6,182 nt of DNA, taken from positions 1 to 6,182 of the forward strand of contig CAZHIX010000053.1 of the NCBI GenBank assembly GCA_964532715.1, written 5' to 3'. Below are positions 1-5,809 of this stretch, in pieces. Both the position numbers and the translations under genes were made by a program. This stretch comes from 1-14-0-10-45-29 sp964532715 (GTDB taxonomy: Archaea; Micrarchaeota; Micrarchaeia; Anstonellales; Anstonellaceae). Under the pieces are notes generated by a model. The model searched no databases. It was not told the origin of the DNA and saw nothing but the letters and a program-made list of their open reading frames with translations. How positions within the stretch are numbered: position 1 is the first letter of the stretch; every line of letters starts with the position of its first letter.

Positions 1-565
1 TCTTTTCAGGACCACAACAATAGATACAATCAAACTTTTGAGATTTTAGAAGTGGTTCAAGCTCAACTAGAACAGTTCCTTTTTTCCCAAATGAACCATC
101 ATCAGTAGTAAAATAATTTGTTGTGTTTTTTGGAGCGAGCATCAGATAGTCTTTTGTGCGAGCACCAATAATGCAATGAACTTCGCAACCTTGAGAATTT
201 GCTTTATTTGCAAGAAAACGAATAGGTGCAAAACCATACCCGCCACCAATCATGAGAAGTCTTTTTCCCACTATCTCAAAGGGTTTTCCATAAGGACCGC
301 GAACAAAAATAAATTCGCCTTCTTTTAGGTGCGAAAGTTTGTTTGATATTAAACCTGCATCTGCAACTGCAATTTGCAATGGAGAATTGTTTGCAACTGA
401 CATTGGTTTTTCATCTTCACCTGCAAGCCAAACCATAACAAACTGTCCGGCAAGTGCATTCTCAATAGATATGTCAAGAGTAAGAAGAGATACTTGCGCT
501 GTTTCTTTTTGATTTTTTATTATTTTTGCACGTATATGCTTTGATTTAGTATCAGGAGTATTCAT
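1..565 (-). CDS. pyrK: Dihydroorotate dehydrogenase electron-transfer subunit PyrK, 3' end outside window
   Basis: This encodes the FAD and [2Fe-2S] subunit that passes electrons from the FMN of PyrD to NAD+ in the class 1B enzyme of pyrimidine synthesis. The first 188 residues are visible and belong to the ferredoxin-reductase fold: an N-terminal beta-barrel FAD domain (about 10-97) with a KPMS motif at 53-56 where the family usually has RPxS, GPYGKPF at 90-96, then the nucleotide-binding domain with GGGYGFAPI at 107-115, TDDGSFG at 154-160 and CGPEK at 184-188. The C-terminal cysteine cluster for the 2Fe-2S centre lies beyond the window edge and cannot be checked. The ATG at 565 follows a GGTG ribosome binding site (574-577) by 8 nt. 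The gene lies 18 nt after pyrD on the same strand, so the two are probably cotranscribed. The pairing with PyrD makes the PyrK call strong over a generic flavin reductase. Confidence 0.9.
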   Translation of the reverse strand, partial: MNTPDTKSKHIRAKIIKNQKETAQVSLLTLDISIENALAGQFVMVWLAGEDEKPMSVANNSPLQIAVADAGLISNKLSHLKEGEFIFVRGPYGKPFEIVGKRLLMIGGGYGFAPIRFLANKANSQGCEVHCIIGARTKDYLMLAPKNTTNYFTTDDGSFGKKGTVLVELEPLLKSQKFDCIYCCGPEK

Positions 566-583
566 AATTATTACACCATTTGA

Positions 584-1486
584 TTATAACATTTTTACAT
601 CAGATAATTTTTCAAAATTCATTTTAGACATATAGTCTAACATTTCAGATTTGATTTTTTCAAATGCATTTTCATGCTTGTAAACGATAGTTCCTACTGA
701 AACCGCAGATGCACCTGCCATAAGCATCGCAATTGCATCTTCCCCACTTGAAACTCCGCCCCCACCAATAATAGGCAAAGAACAGCTGTTTCTTATTTCA
801 TTTATTGCACGTAACGCTATTGGAAATATAGCTGGACCAGAAAGTCCACCGTATTTGTTTGCAAGAACAGGTCGTCTTGCATAAACATCAATCATCATTG
901 CAGGTAAAGTGTTTATTGCAGTTATACAATCCGCTCCAGCATTTTGTGACGCTTTTGCTATTTCACCTATGTTTGAAACATTTGCAGAAAGTTTTATTGA
1001 GATGGGAATATTTTTGACTTGTTTTTTTACTTCTTTTATTATTGAACTTGCACCATCACATGAAGATGAAAACATTTTACCTTCCATGTGAACGTTCGGG
1101 CATGATGCATCAAGCTCTATCATCGCAGGTTTTGCAACAGATATTTTTTTTGCAACTTTTGCAAAATTTTGTTCAGAGTCAGCATAAACAGATGCGATTA
1201 TTGGGGCATTTGCATTTTTTACTGCATAATCAATTTCTTTTACTTCTTCATCCACTCCTGGATTTGAGAGACCTATTGCGTTTATACAATATTTTTCATA
1301 TTGCATTGCAGTTGGATTTTTATGGCCTGCACGCGCGCTTAGTGAACACGATTTGGAAGTGACCGCCCCTGCGCCCTGCTTTGTTGCACGAATTAAAAGA
1401 TGAGCATTGTTGCCCCTAACACCAGAAGCTAGAATAAGAGGATTATCAAGGCGTATACCACACAAAACTAAAGATAGCTTACTCAT
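584..1486 (-). CDS. pyrD: Dihydroorotate dehydrogenase, class 1B catalytic subunit
   Basis: FMN-dependent oxidation of dihydroorotate to orotate, the fourth step of pyrimidine synthesis, in the cytosol. The 300-residue length is normal for class 1B. Visible motifs are TSKS at 43-46 with the flavin/orotate Lys45, the ARAGHKNP segment (51-58), NAIGLSNPG (69-77) with orotate-contacting Asn69, SCPN (128-131) with the catalytic base Cys129, IKLSAN (164-169) with Lys165, INTL (191-194), the class 1B signature GGLSGPAI (213-220) and the FMN phosphate loop GGGG (241-244). Cys rather than Ser as the base, plus the adjacent pyrK, support class 1B. Oddities: the residue three before Cys129 is Asp126, where the family nearly always has Asn, and the usual Pro of KLSPN is Ala. 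The start at 1486 is the first ATG and is preceded by no strong ribosome binding site, which fits a short leader from a TATA box about 34 nt upstream. Confidence 0.95.
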   Translation of the reverse strand: MSKLSLVLCGIRLDNPLILASGVRGNNAHLLIRATKQGAGAVTSKSCSLSARAGHKNPTAMQYEKYCINAIGLSNPGVDEEVKEIDYAVKNANAPIIASVYADSEQNFAKVAKKISVAKPAMIELDASCPNVHMEGKMFSSSCDGASSIIKEVKKQVKNIPISIKLSANVSNIGEIAKASQNAGADCITAINTLPAMMIDVYARRPVLANKYGGLSGPAIFPIALRAINEIRNSCSLPIIGGGGVSSGEDAIAMLMAGASAVSVGTIVYKHENAFEKIKSEMLDYMSKMNFEKLSDVKML

Positions 1487-1515
1487 TTAATCCAGTATAT
1501 ATAGTAAACTAAGGA

Positions 1516-1525
1516 GATATATAAG
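1516..1525 (-). promoter_or_regulatory. Candidate TATA box for pyrD-pyrK
   Basis: On the minus strand this reads CTTATATATC. Its centre at about 1520 predicts initiation near 1494, giving a leader of only about 8-10 nt before the pyrD ATG, as is common for archaeal transcripts without a ribosome binding site. A second similar element (GCTTATATTTTTA) lies further upstream near 1545-1557. The call rests on motif and spacing only. Confidence 0.45.
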
Positions 1526-1635
1526 CAGATGTGGTGTTTGAATTAAAAATATAAGCCGAGATAGACCGATGGAGGAGTTAGATTAATTGTGCATATAGTA
1601 GCTGTTTTTGATTTTTGTAGCTTCACTCAGACCAT

Positions 1636-1645
1636 TTTATAAATA
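1636..1645 (+). promoter_or_regulatory. TATA box for the ftsZ-secE-spt5 operon
   Basis: TTTATAAATA is a near-perfect archaeal TATA box. Initiation about 25-27 nt downstream of its centre would fall near 1666, leaving a leader of about 50 nt to the preferred ftsZ start at 1716. A second A/T run at 1664-1674 (AATATAATATA) could serve instead, in which case initiation would fall near 1695. That would exclude the upstream ATG at 1692. Confidence 0.55.
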
Positions 1646-1703
1646 TTCAGAGGCAAAGTAGGGAATATAATATACCACCCCCTAGGTCTTAATGGGACAA
1701 AAA

Positions 1704-1708
1704 GAGGT
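1704..1708 (+). promoter_or_regulatory. Ribosome binding site that decides the ftsZ start
   Basis: GAGGT lies 7 nt before the ATG at 1716, an ideal archaeal spacing. The in-frame ATG 24 nt upstream (1692) has only AGGT at 4-nt spacing, and this better site lies inside its would-be coding region. This favours the shorter protein. Confidence 0.6.
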
Positions 1709-1715
1709 TGAGTTC

Positions 1716-2822
1716 ATGAGTCTTGATGAAGATAGTAAAATTGCAGAACAAATTTCTACAAAAGATATTTCAAAAGATGACGAGGAGCTTTTAGCATTTT
1801 TAGAGCAAACAAGACCAAGAATTTATGTAGTTGGCACGGGTGGTTCGGGGTGCAATACACTTTCAAGAATTGCAGAAGTCGGAATTGAGGGCGTGGATTT
1901 AATTGCTATGAATACAGACGTTAGACATTTATTGAAAATAAAATCAAGCAAAAAAATACTTATTGGAAAAACTACCACCAAAGGAATGGGCGCGGGTTCA
2001 AACCCACTTGTAGGAGAAGCAGCAGCAAAAGAGTCTGCAGAAGAAATGAAAAAAGCACTTGGTGGAGCTAACATGGTTTTTGTAACATGTGGACTTGGGG
2101 GAGGAACAGGAACTGGTTCTGCTCATGTCATTGCAGAGGCTTCCAAAAATGCAGGTGCACTAACAATTGCAGTAGTAACATTGCCATTTGAATCTGAAGG
2201 AAGAATAAGAATGCAAAATGCGCTTGAGGGACTAGAGAAACTGCGAAGACATGCAGATACGGTAGTAGTTATTCCAAACGATAAATTACTTGCAATCGCA
2301 CCAGACTTACCACTTAATACTGCGTTCAAAGTATGTGATGAGGTTTTGACATCAGCAGTAAAATCAATCGCAGAATTAGTTACACGTGCAGGACTTGTAA
2401 ATCTCGACTTTGCGGACTTGAAAACTATATTGTCAAGTGCAGGTTGCGCAGTAGTTGGCGTGGGAGAATCTTCAGTTGAAGCAAAATCAGAACAAAGAGC
2501 AATGGTTGCAGTTGAGATGGCATTGAACTCTCCATTACTTGATGTTGATATTTCAACGGCTCATCGTGCGCTCATAAACGTTATTGGCGGAGAGGATATG
2601 ACATTAAAAGAAGCGGAGCTCATAGTTTCAGAAGTTGCAAAAAGAATAGACCCAGCAGCACATATAATATGGGGAGCAAGAGTTGAAAAACAACAAAAGA
2701 AAAACGCAATACGGGTTCTTGTAGTTATTGCGGGAACTAAATTCCCACAATACAATCTTGAGAGTAGAAAAACTACCCAGAATGCAAGTTTTGAGAATCT
2801 TGAGCTTGATTTGATTTCATAA
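1716..2822 (+). CDS. ftsZ: Cell division GTPase FtsZ (FtsZ1 type)
   Basis: Tubulin-family GTPase that polymerises at midcell and organises the archaeal division ring. The 368-residue protein (376 from the upstream ATG at 1692) has a short acidic N-terminal extension, then the GTPase domain: VGTGGSGCN (39-47), the tubulin signature GGGTGTGS (128-135), and the T7 synergy loop NLDFAD (229-234), whose Asn229, Asp231 and Asp234 match NxDxxD, so the protein should hydrolyse GTP on polymerisation. The second domain runs to about residue 340 and a short tail ends in ELDLIS. By recall the sequence follows Methanocaldococcus FtsZ1 closely along its length, so it is an FtsZ and not a CetZ. The start at 1716 is chosen because of GAGGT 7 nt upstream. 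It heads an operon with secE and spt5, a common archaeal order. Confidence 0.97.
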   Translation: MSLDEDSKIAEQISTKDISKDDEELLAFLEQTRPRIYVVGTGGSGCNTLSRIAEVGIEGVDLIAMNTDVRHLLKIKSSKKILIGKTTTKGMGAGSNPLVGEAAAKESAEEMKKALGGANMVFVTCGLGGGTGTGSAHVIAEASKNAGALTIAVVTLPFESEGRIRMQNALEGLEKLRRHADTVVVIPNDKLLAIAPDLPLNTAFKVCDEVLTSAVKSIAELVTRAGLVNLDFADLKTILSSAGCAVVGVGESSVEAKSEQRAMVAVEMALNSPLLDVDISTAHRALINVIGGEDMTLKEAELIVSEVAKRIDPAAHIIWGARVEKQQKKNAIRVLVVIAGTKFPQYNLESRKTTQNASFENLELDLIS

Positions 2823-2857
2823 AAAAATAAAGGTTAGTAGATGTTGAAGGTAATACT

Positions 2858-3028
2858 ATGGATATCACGGCTGAAATAAGAAAAATGATTAGAGTTCTTA
2901 GAGTCGCCACAAGACCTAGGCAGAAAGAATTTGAACATATGGCAAAGGTTACTGCAATAGGAGTTATTGTAATGGGAGCGTTTGGTCTTATAGTGGCTGC
3001 GATATTCTCAACGTTTGATATGATATAA
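2858..3028 (+). CDS. secE: Preprotein translocase subunit SecE (Sec61 gamma)
   Basis: A 56-residue protein, the small gamma subunit that clamps the SecY channel of the membrane protein-translocation pore. The layout is that of archaeal SecE: a charged amphipathic N-terminal helix (about 5-29, rich in Arg/Lys with RPRQKEFEHM at 19-28) followed by one transmembrane helix (about 31-52) and a very short outer end. It is shorter than most gene finders' cut-offs but its length is typical of archaeal SecE. The ATG follows AAGGT by 6 nt. It sits 35 nt after ftsZ and 18 nt before spt5; the secE-spt5 (secE-nusG) neighbourhood is conserved in archaea and bacteria and backs the call strongly. Confidence 0.93.
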   Translation: MDITAEIRKMIRVLRVATRPRQKEFEHMAKVTAIGVIVMGAFGLIVAAIFSTFDMI

Positions 3029-3046
3029 TTATGATTGAGGGATTTT

Positions 3047-3508
3047 ATGCCGATATTTGCGTATAGAGTAATTGCAGGACAAGAAAAAATAGTAATGGAA
3101 ATACTTTCAAAAAAAGTAAAAAGTGAAAAACTCCCCATTTATGCAGTGGTGCATTTTGAAGATATGAAGGGATACATGATTGTTGAGGCAGAGAGTGAAA
3201 TGGCAGTAAGAAATGCAGGTATGAGAATTCCACACATAAAAGGAGTTCTTGATAAACCACTAAAAATTTCGGATCTGGAACCTATGATGGATGCCGCAAC
3301 AAAACCGATGTCGCACTCAGTTTCAAAAGGAGATATCGTTGAACTTATTTCTGGACCGTTCAAGGGAGAAAAAGCACGAGTGATAAGAATTGATGACAAC
3401 AAAGACGAACTCACGGTTGAACTCACAGAAGTCGCAGTTCCAATTCCAGTCACAATTAAAGCAAACACAATTCGCATCAGACAAAAGGCAGAAGACGCAC
3501 AACAGTAA
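3047..3508 (+). CDS. spt5: Transcription elongation factor Spt5 (archaeal NusG homologue)
   Basis: Binds the RNA polymerase clamp, closes over the DNA channel and raises processivity, normally together with Spt4. The 153 residues contain an NGN domain (about 1-84, starting MPIFAYRVIAGQEK, with KGYMIVEAE at 41-49 and the MRIPHIKGV loop at 59-67) and a C-terminal KOW domain (about 92-145, with KGDIVELISGPFKGEKARVI at 94-113 and AVPIPVTI at 130-137). Length and both domains match archaeal Spt5. The ATG at 3047 is preferred over an in-frame TTG at 3035 because GAGG (3037-3040) sits 6 nt upstream. It is the last gene of the ftsZ operon. The ribosomal protein genes (L11, L1, L10) that often follow spt5 in archaea are absent here; a T-rich terminator follows at once. 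Confidence 0.95.
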   Translation: MPIFAYRVIAGQEKIVMEILSKKVKSEKLPIYAVVHFEDMKGYMIVEAESEMAVRNAGMRIPHIKGVLDKPLKISDLEPMMDAATKPMSHSVSKGDIVELISGPFKGEKARVIRIDDNKDELTVELTEVAVPIPVTIKANTIRIRQKAEDAQQ

Positions 3509-3510
3509 TC

Positions 3511-3540
3511 GGCTTGTTTTTTGCCTGCTTTTTTTTATTT
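3511..3540 (+). terminator. T-rich terminator after spt5
   Basis: Starting 2 nt after the spt5 stop are a T6 run (3517-3522) and a T8 run (3529-3536), separated by GCCTGC. Only a 3-bp stem (GGC/GCC) can be drawn, so this is best read as an archaeal oligo-T terminator and not a hairpin type. Confidence 0.6.
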
Positions 3541-3634
3541 TAATTATTTACTTTTAGGTTGGCTTTTGAATTGCATGAATAGTATAGAACCTCGTATTTT
3601 GAATCTAAAGATATTTTATAATCACGTCGCACCA

Positions 3635-3665
3635 CCACAACCTCGCCTTTGGCTTTGGTTGATGG
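3635..3665 (-). other. Compact noncoding hairpin downstream of tRNA-Val, possible small RNA
   Basis: The 197-nt gap between spt5 and the tRNA holds no credible gene, but 3621-3680 has 31 G or C in 60 bases, well above the flanks. On the minus strand bases 3665-3635 fold as CCA/TGG plus CAACC/GGTTG with one bulged T, then an AAA/GA internal loop, then GCC/GGC closed by an AAA loop: 11 bp in 31 nt. A TATA-like TTTTATAT (minus, 3698-3691) would place initiation near 3667, just at the base of the stem. The plus strand can fold too, so orientation is inferred. It may instead be processed from the tRNA 3' trailer or have no function. Confidence 0.3.
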
Positions 3666-3705
3666 AGTCGAACTCTAATCGTTCGATAAGATATAAAATG
3701 AGAAA

Positions 3706-3777
3706 TGGATCCAAGGAGAGTCGAACTCCTGTCCCCTGCACGTCAAGCAGGTATCTTAACCGTTGGACCATGGATCC
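3706..3777 (-). tRNA. tRNA-Val (anticodon GAC)
   Basis: A complete 72-nt cloverleaf without intron. The acceptor stem is GGATCCA with TGGATCC and discriminator A; positions 8-9 are TG; the D arm is GTC/GAT around AACGGTTAA; the anticodon stem CCTGC/GCAGG closes the loop TTGACGT, so the anticodon is GAC (codon GUC, valine); the variable loop is GGAC; the T arm is AGGAG/CTCCT around TTCGACT. CCA is not encoded, as is usual in many archaea. It stands alone on the strand opposite the ftsZ operon, about 120 nt after dnaG. Reading the anticodon as GTC would make it Asp, but the loop plainly gives GAC. Confidence 0.95.
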
Positions 3778-3793
3778 AATAAAGTAAATAATA

Positions 3794-3805
3794 CCAATTA
3801 ATTGG
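3794..3805. repeat. 12-bp perfect palindrome in the tRNA-Val upstream region
   Basis: CCAATTAATTGG is an exact palindrome ending 16 nt before the tRNA 5' end (3777). It would lie near the expected transcription start of the tRNA. It may be a protein binding site or chance in AT-rich DNA. Confidence 0.3.
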
Positions 3806-3822
3806 ATTTGATAAAAGATTGT

Positions 3823-3831
3823 TAAATATAA
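3823..3831 (-). promoter_or_regulatory. Candidate TATA box for tRNA-Val
   Basis: The minus strand reads TTATATTTA. Its centre near 3827 predicts initiation near 3800, giving a 5' leader of roughly 23 nt for RNase P to remove. A weaker option, CTTTTATC near 3810-3818, would give a shorter leader. It overlaps the end of the dnaG terminator. Confidence 0.35.
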
Positions 3832-3877
3832 TTAAAAAACAAATTAAAAAGCGAGCAGGTTGCAAAAACTTGCCCGC
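3831..3877 (-). terminator. Terminator after dnaG: hairpin plus T runs
   Basis: Twenty nt past the dnaG stop, the minus strand has GCGGGCA (3877-3871) pairing with TGCTCGC (3857-3851), 7 bp with one G-T wobble and a 13-nt loop. It is followed by T5 (3850-3846) and T6 (3839-3834). This resembles a bacterial-style intrinsic terminator, though in archaea the T runs alone may be enough. Confidence 0.65.
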
Positions 3878-3897
3878 AAATTTTCATTGAATCTACT

Positions 3898-5403
3898 TTA
3901 TTGTTTTGTGTGCAAAAGAACACCGACAGGTTTCTTGAAAACATTTCCAAGTTTTATACCTACAAGTGCTTTTGCCTTTTTGCTTTGCGCCAAATCCGCA
4001 AGTCGTTGAGTGATTATACCATCAAACACAACTGCAAACACTTCAGGCTCACTCTCAAGCGTTTTTATCATATCACGCACAGGTACTTCTTTTGAAACGG
4101 TATTTTCATTTGAATAAAGCCTTGCTTTGAGAGTATTTTCAAGTTCTCCTAAAGAGTTTAGCAGATTTGAAGGTATTGCTTCAAGACCGATAGGTGCGAA
4201 TGAAGATGCAGGGGATTCGGTAGGAGTGGGTTGATTTGCAGTTTGAACACCATCAGGTAGTATTTGTCGTGGAGATTGCGCCGATAAAGGTGTTGAAGAT
4301 ACAGTGTTTTGCACAGGGGAGGATTTAGAATAATTAGATGAGGAAGTGCGTGCGTTGTATCGTTGATTTGATTGTGGCATACTTGCTCTGCGCCCAGTAT
4401 AACCAGTTTCGGTTGGTTGAACATTGTTTTGAGGTTTATCATTTTGATAATCCTGATGATAGTTTGACCTTTGATATCGCTCAGATGAATCATTTTTTCT
4501 TGGTGAATCCCTATAATTAGATCTTGATGGATCAGAGTATGCACTTGCAGGTATTGTGTTTTGAGTTGAAGATGAACCGTTGCTTGAGCCAAGCTCTAGG
4601 GGAATCTTTGAGCGAAGGCATTTGATGATTTCTTTTCGTGTAAGCTCTTCTACTTCTTTTCCTCTTGGAGCACGCGCAATAAAATCAATTTCGCCTATCC
4701 TATTTAATTCATTTAGAATCATATCTCCACCGCGATCCCCATCAAGAAAAACAGTTGTTTCTTTTTGGCGTGTAAGATCAGCAATAGATTTGGCTACGTT
4801 TGCACCACCGACTGCTACTACATTAGTAATGTCGTTTTTAAGAAGATTGATTACGTCTGCTCTTCCCTCAACTAATATTACTGAATCCATAGTTGCGACA
4901 GTTGGACCTGCAGGAAGTTTCTCAGGACCGTAATCTGCAATTTCTGCGGTTTTGACTTCTGAACGCACTTGCTCAGAAATTTCTTTTGATTCTGGAATTT
5001 CACTAGTAAGCATTGTTTTGAGAAGTGTTTTTGCTCTTTGAACTAAATCTTTTCGTTTTATTGTTCGAGTATCTTCAATTTTATCTATAGAGATATGCGC
5101 ATCGCATGGACCAACACGATCTACGGTTTCAAGAGATGCTGCAAGAATTGATGTTTCCACCATATCAAGAGAAGAAGGTAATTTTATTTTCCCAACAGAC
5201 TTTGGTCCACGTGGAGTTAGATCCACTTCAATTCTTCCAATTCTACCGTTTTTTTGCAATTCGCGCAAATCAAGTTCGTCGCCCAAAAGACCTTCGGTTT
5301 GTCCAAAAATTGCACCAACCACATCAGGTTTTTCTACAAGACCATCTATCTCAACGTTTGCATATACTAAATATTTTACTGTATCTATGTAAGTTTTTCC
5401 CAT
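3898..5403 (-). CDS. dnaG: Archaeal DnaG-like TOPRIM protein (primase / exosome subunit)
   Basis: Archaeal DnaG has a TOPRIM domain like bacterial primase; in studied archaea it is a structural subunit of the RNA exosome and may also prime DNA. The 501-residue protein has a conserved N-terminal domain (about 1-165: YIDTVKYLVYANVEIDGLVE at 5-24, IFGQTEGLLGDELDLRELQ at 32-50), the TOPRIM domain (about 170-268) with Glu179 in LVEGRADV and Asp221/Asp223 in LDGDRGGD, a low-complexity linker (about 272-397) and a conserved C-terminal domain (about 398-501, VVFDGIITQRLADLAQ at 458-473). All acidic metal residues are present. The linker makes it longer than the roughly 400-450 residues I expect of the family. 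ATG 5403 is chosen over an in-frame GTG at 5412 because that GTG is part of the AGGTGA ribosome binding site, 5 nt from the ATG. It follows the DUF167 gene by 49 nt. Confidence 0.95.
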   Translation of the reverse strand: MGKTYIDTVKYLVYANVEIDGLVEKPDVVGAIFGQTEGLLGDELDLRELQKNGRIGRIEVDLTPRGPKSVGKIKLPSSLDMVETSILAASLETVDRVGPCDAHISIDKIEDTRTIKRKDLVQRAKTLLKTMLTSEIPESKEISEQVRSEVKTAEIADYGPEKLPAGPTVATMDSVILVEGRADVINLLKNDITNVVAVGGANVAKSIADLTRQKETTVFLDGDRGGDMILNELNRIGEIDFIARAPRGKEVEELTRKEIIKCLRSKIPLELGSSNGSSSTQNTIPASAYSDPSRSNYRDSPRKNDSSERYQRSNYHQDYQNDKPQNNVQPTETGYTGRRASMPQSNQRYNARTSSSNYSKSSPVQNTVSSTPLSAQSPRQILPDGVQTANQPTPTESPASSFAPIGLEAIPSNLLNSLGELENTLKARLYSNENTVSKEVPVRDMIKTLESEPEVFAVVFDGIITQRLADLAQSKKAKALVGIKLGNVFKKPVGVLLHTKQ

Positions 5404-5425
5404 GAATTTCACCTTATGAAATTCA
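5403..5425 (-). promoter_or_regulatory. Inverted repeat enclosing the dnaG ribosome binding site and start
   Basis: On the minus strand TGAATTTCA (5425-5417) and TGAAATTCA (5411-5403) are exact reverse complements separated by TAAGG. The AGGTGA ribosome binding site spans the loop and the 3' arm, and the last arm base is the A of the dnaG ATG. In RNA this 9-bp hairpin would tie up the start region; as DNA it could be a dimeric repressor site. Confidence 0.5.
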
Positions 5426-5426
5426 C

Positions 5427-5453
5427 AAAAAACAAGCGGATGCTAAAAAGCAT
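5427..5453 (-). terminator. Weak hairpin plus T6 between the DUF167 gene and dnaG
   Basis: On the minus strand ATGCT (5453-5449) and AGCAT (5444-5440) pair around a TTTT loop, starting at the last base of the DUF167 stop codon, and T6 follows at 5432-5427. It could terminate or attenuate the upstream transcript before dnaG. The 5-bp stem is weak and the T run is 7 nt away, so read-through is likely. Confidence 0.35.
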
Positions 5454-5761
5454 TACAAAGAAGACAAGGATTTTCTAAGCACATCTAGGAAAGCTTGCGA
5501 GTCCCCATCAAACATAATTACTTTGACTTTGCTTTTTGTACCAGAGACTATTCGCACTGGTCTTTTAGTGAGCTTTTTGAATATCTTGATCAAAGCCATA
5601 TTGGCCTTGTTGTCGCATGCTTTCTCACAAAGGCGAATCGTTATATCAACGATATCGTTTGCCGAATTATCGGACCGTTGCAAGTTTGCATTTGTTTGCG
5701 AGTTTATTTGTATATTTTGCTCTTTTGAACCTGCGAATACTTTTAGAGTCAAATGACCCAT
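5453..5761 (-). CDS. DUF167 (YggU-like) family protein
   Basis: A small cytosolic protein of 102 residues, the normal size for this widespread family whose function is unknown. The family pattern is an opening beta-strand (HLTLKVFAGSKEQN, 3-16), then the core KACDNKANMALIKIFKKL (47-64) corresponding to the usual ApP..GkAN.aLi..la, and VRIVSGTKSKVKVI (69-82) corresponding to the usual v.ivsG..Sr.K.v. The Pro and Gly of the ApPxxGkAN motif are missing, replaced by Ala-Cys-Asp-Asn, so this is a divergent member. Residues 17-36 are polar (Asn/Gln/Ser-rich) and probably a loop. It precedes dnaG on the same strand by 49 nt. No in-frame start codon lies between ATG 5761 and the preceding stop, which fixes the start; the ribosome binding site is weak. 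Confidence 0.85.
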   Translation of the reverse strand: MGHLTLKVFAGSKEQNIQINSQTNANLQRSDNSANDIVDITIRLCEKACDNKANMALIKIFKKLTKRPVRIVSGTKSKVKVIMFDGDSQAFLDVLRKSLSSL

Positions 5762-5809
5762 AAAACCATCTTGGTTATGAACGCATGTTTTGTGAATTTT
5801 TCAATAACT

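Noticed and set aside
1042..1362. 106-codon plus-strand open frame inside pyrD
   Set aside because: Antisense shadow of a clearly recognised gene, without ribosome binding site or family features.
1564..1584. GGAGGAG ribosome-site-like run in the pyrD-ftsZ gap
   Set aside because: The only ATG at it (ATG GAG GAG TTA GAT TAA) gives a five-codon frame, and no start codon with a useful frame follows.
1599..1622. GTAGCT direct repeat around a T-rich spacer in the pyrD-ftsZ gap
   Set aside because: Six bases repeated once in AT-rich DNA is within chance and the position suggests no role.
3678..3687. ATCGTTCGAT palindrome near the tRNA 3' side
   Set aside because: Too short; as RNA it would leave a loop of only two to four bases.
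3521..3787. An 88-codon plus-strand open frame between spt5 and dnaG
   Set aside because: It runs antisense through the whole tRNA-Val gene and the noncoding patch, has no ribosome binding site and no family resemblance.
4158..4592. A 144-codon open frame within dnaG on the same strand
   Set aside because: It is the shadow of the low-complexity linker, read one frame off; composition and position explain it.
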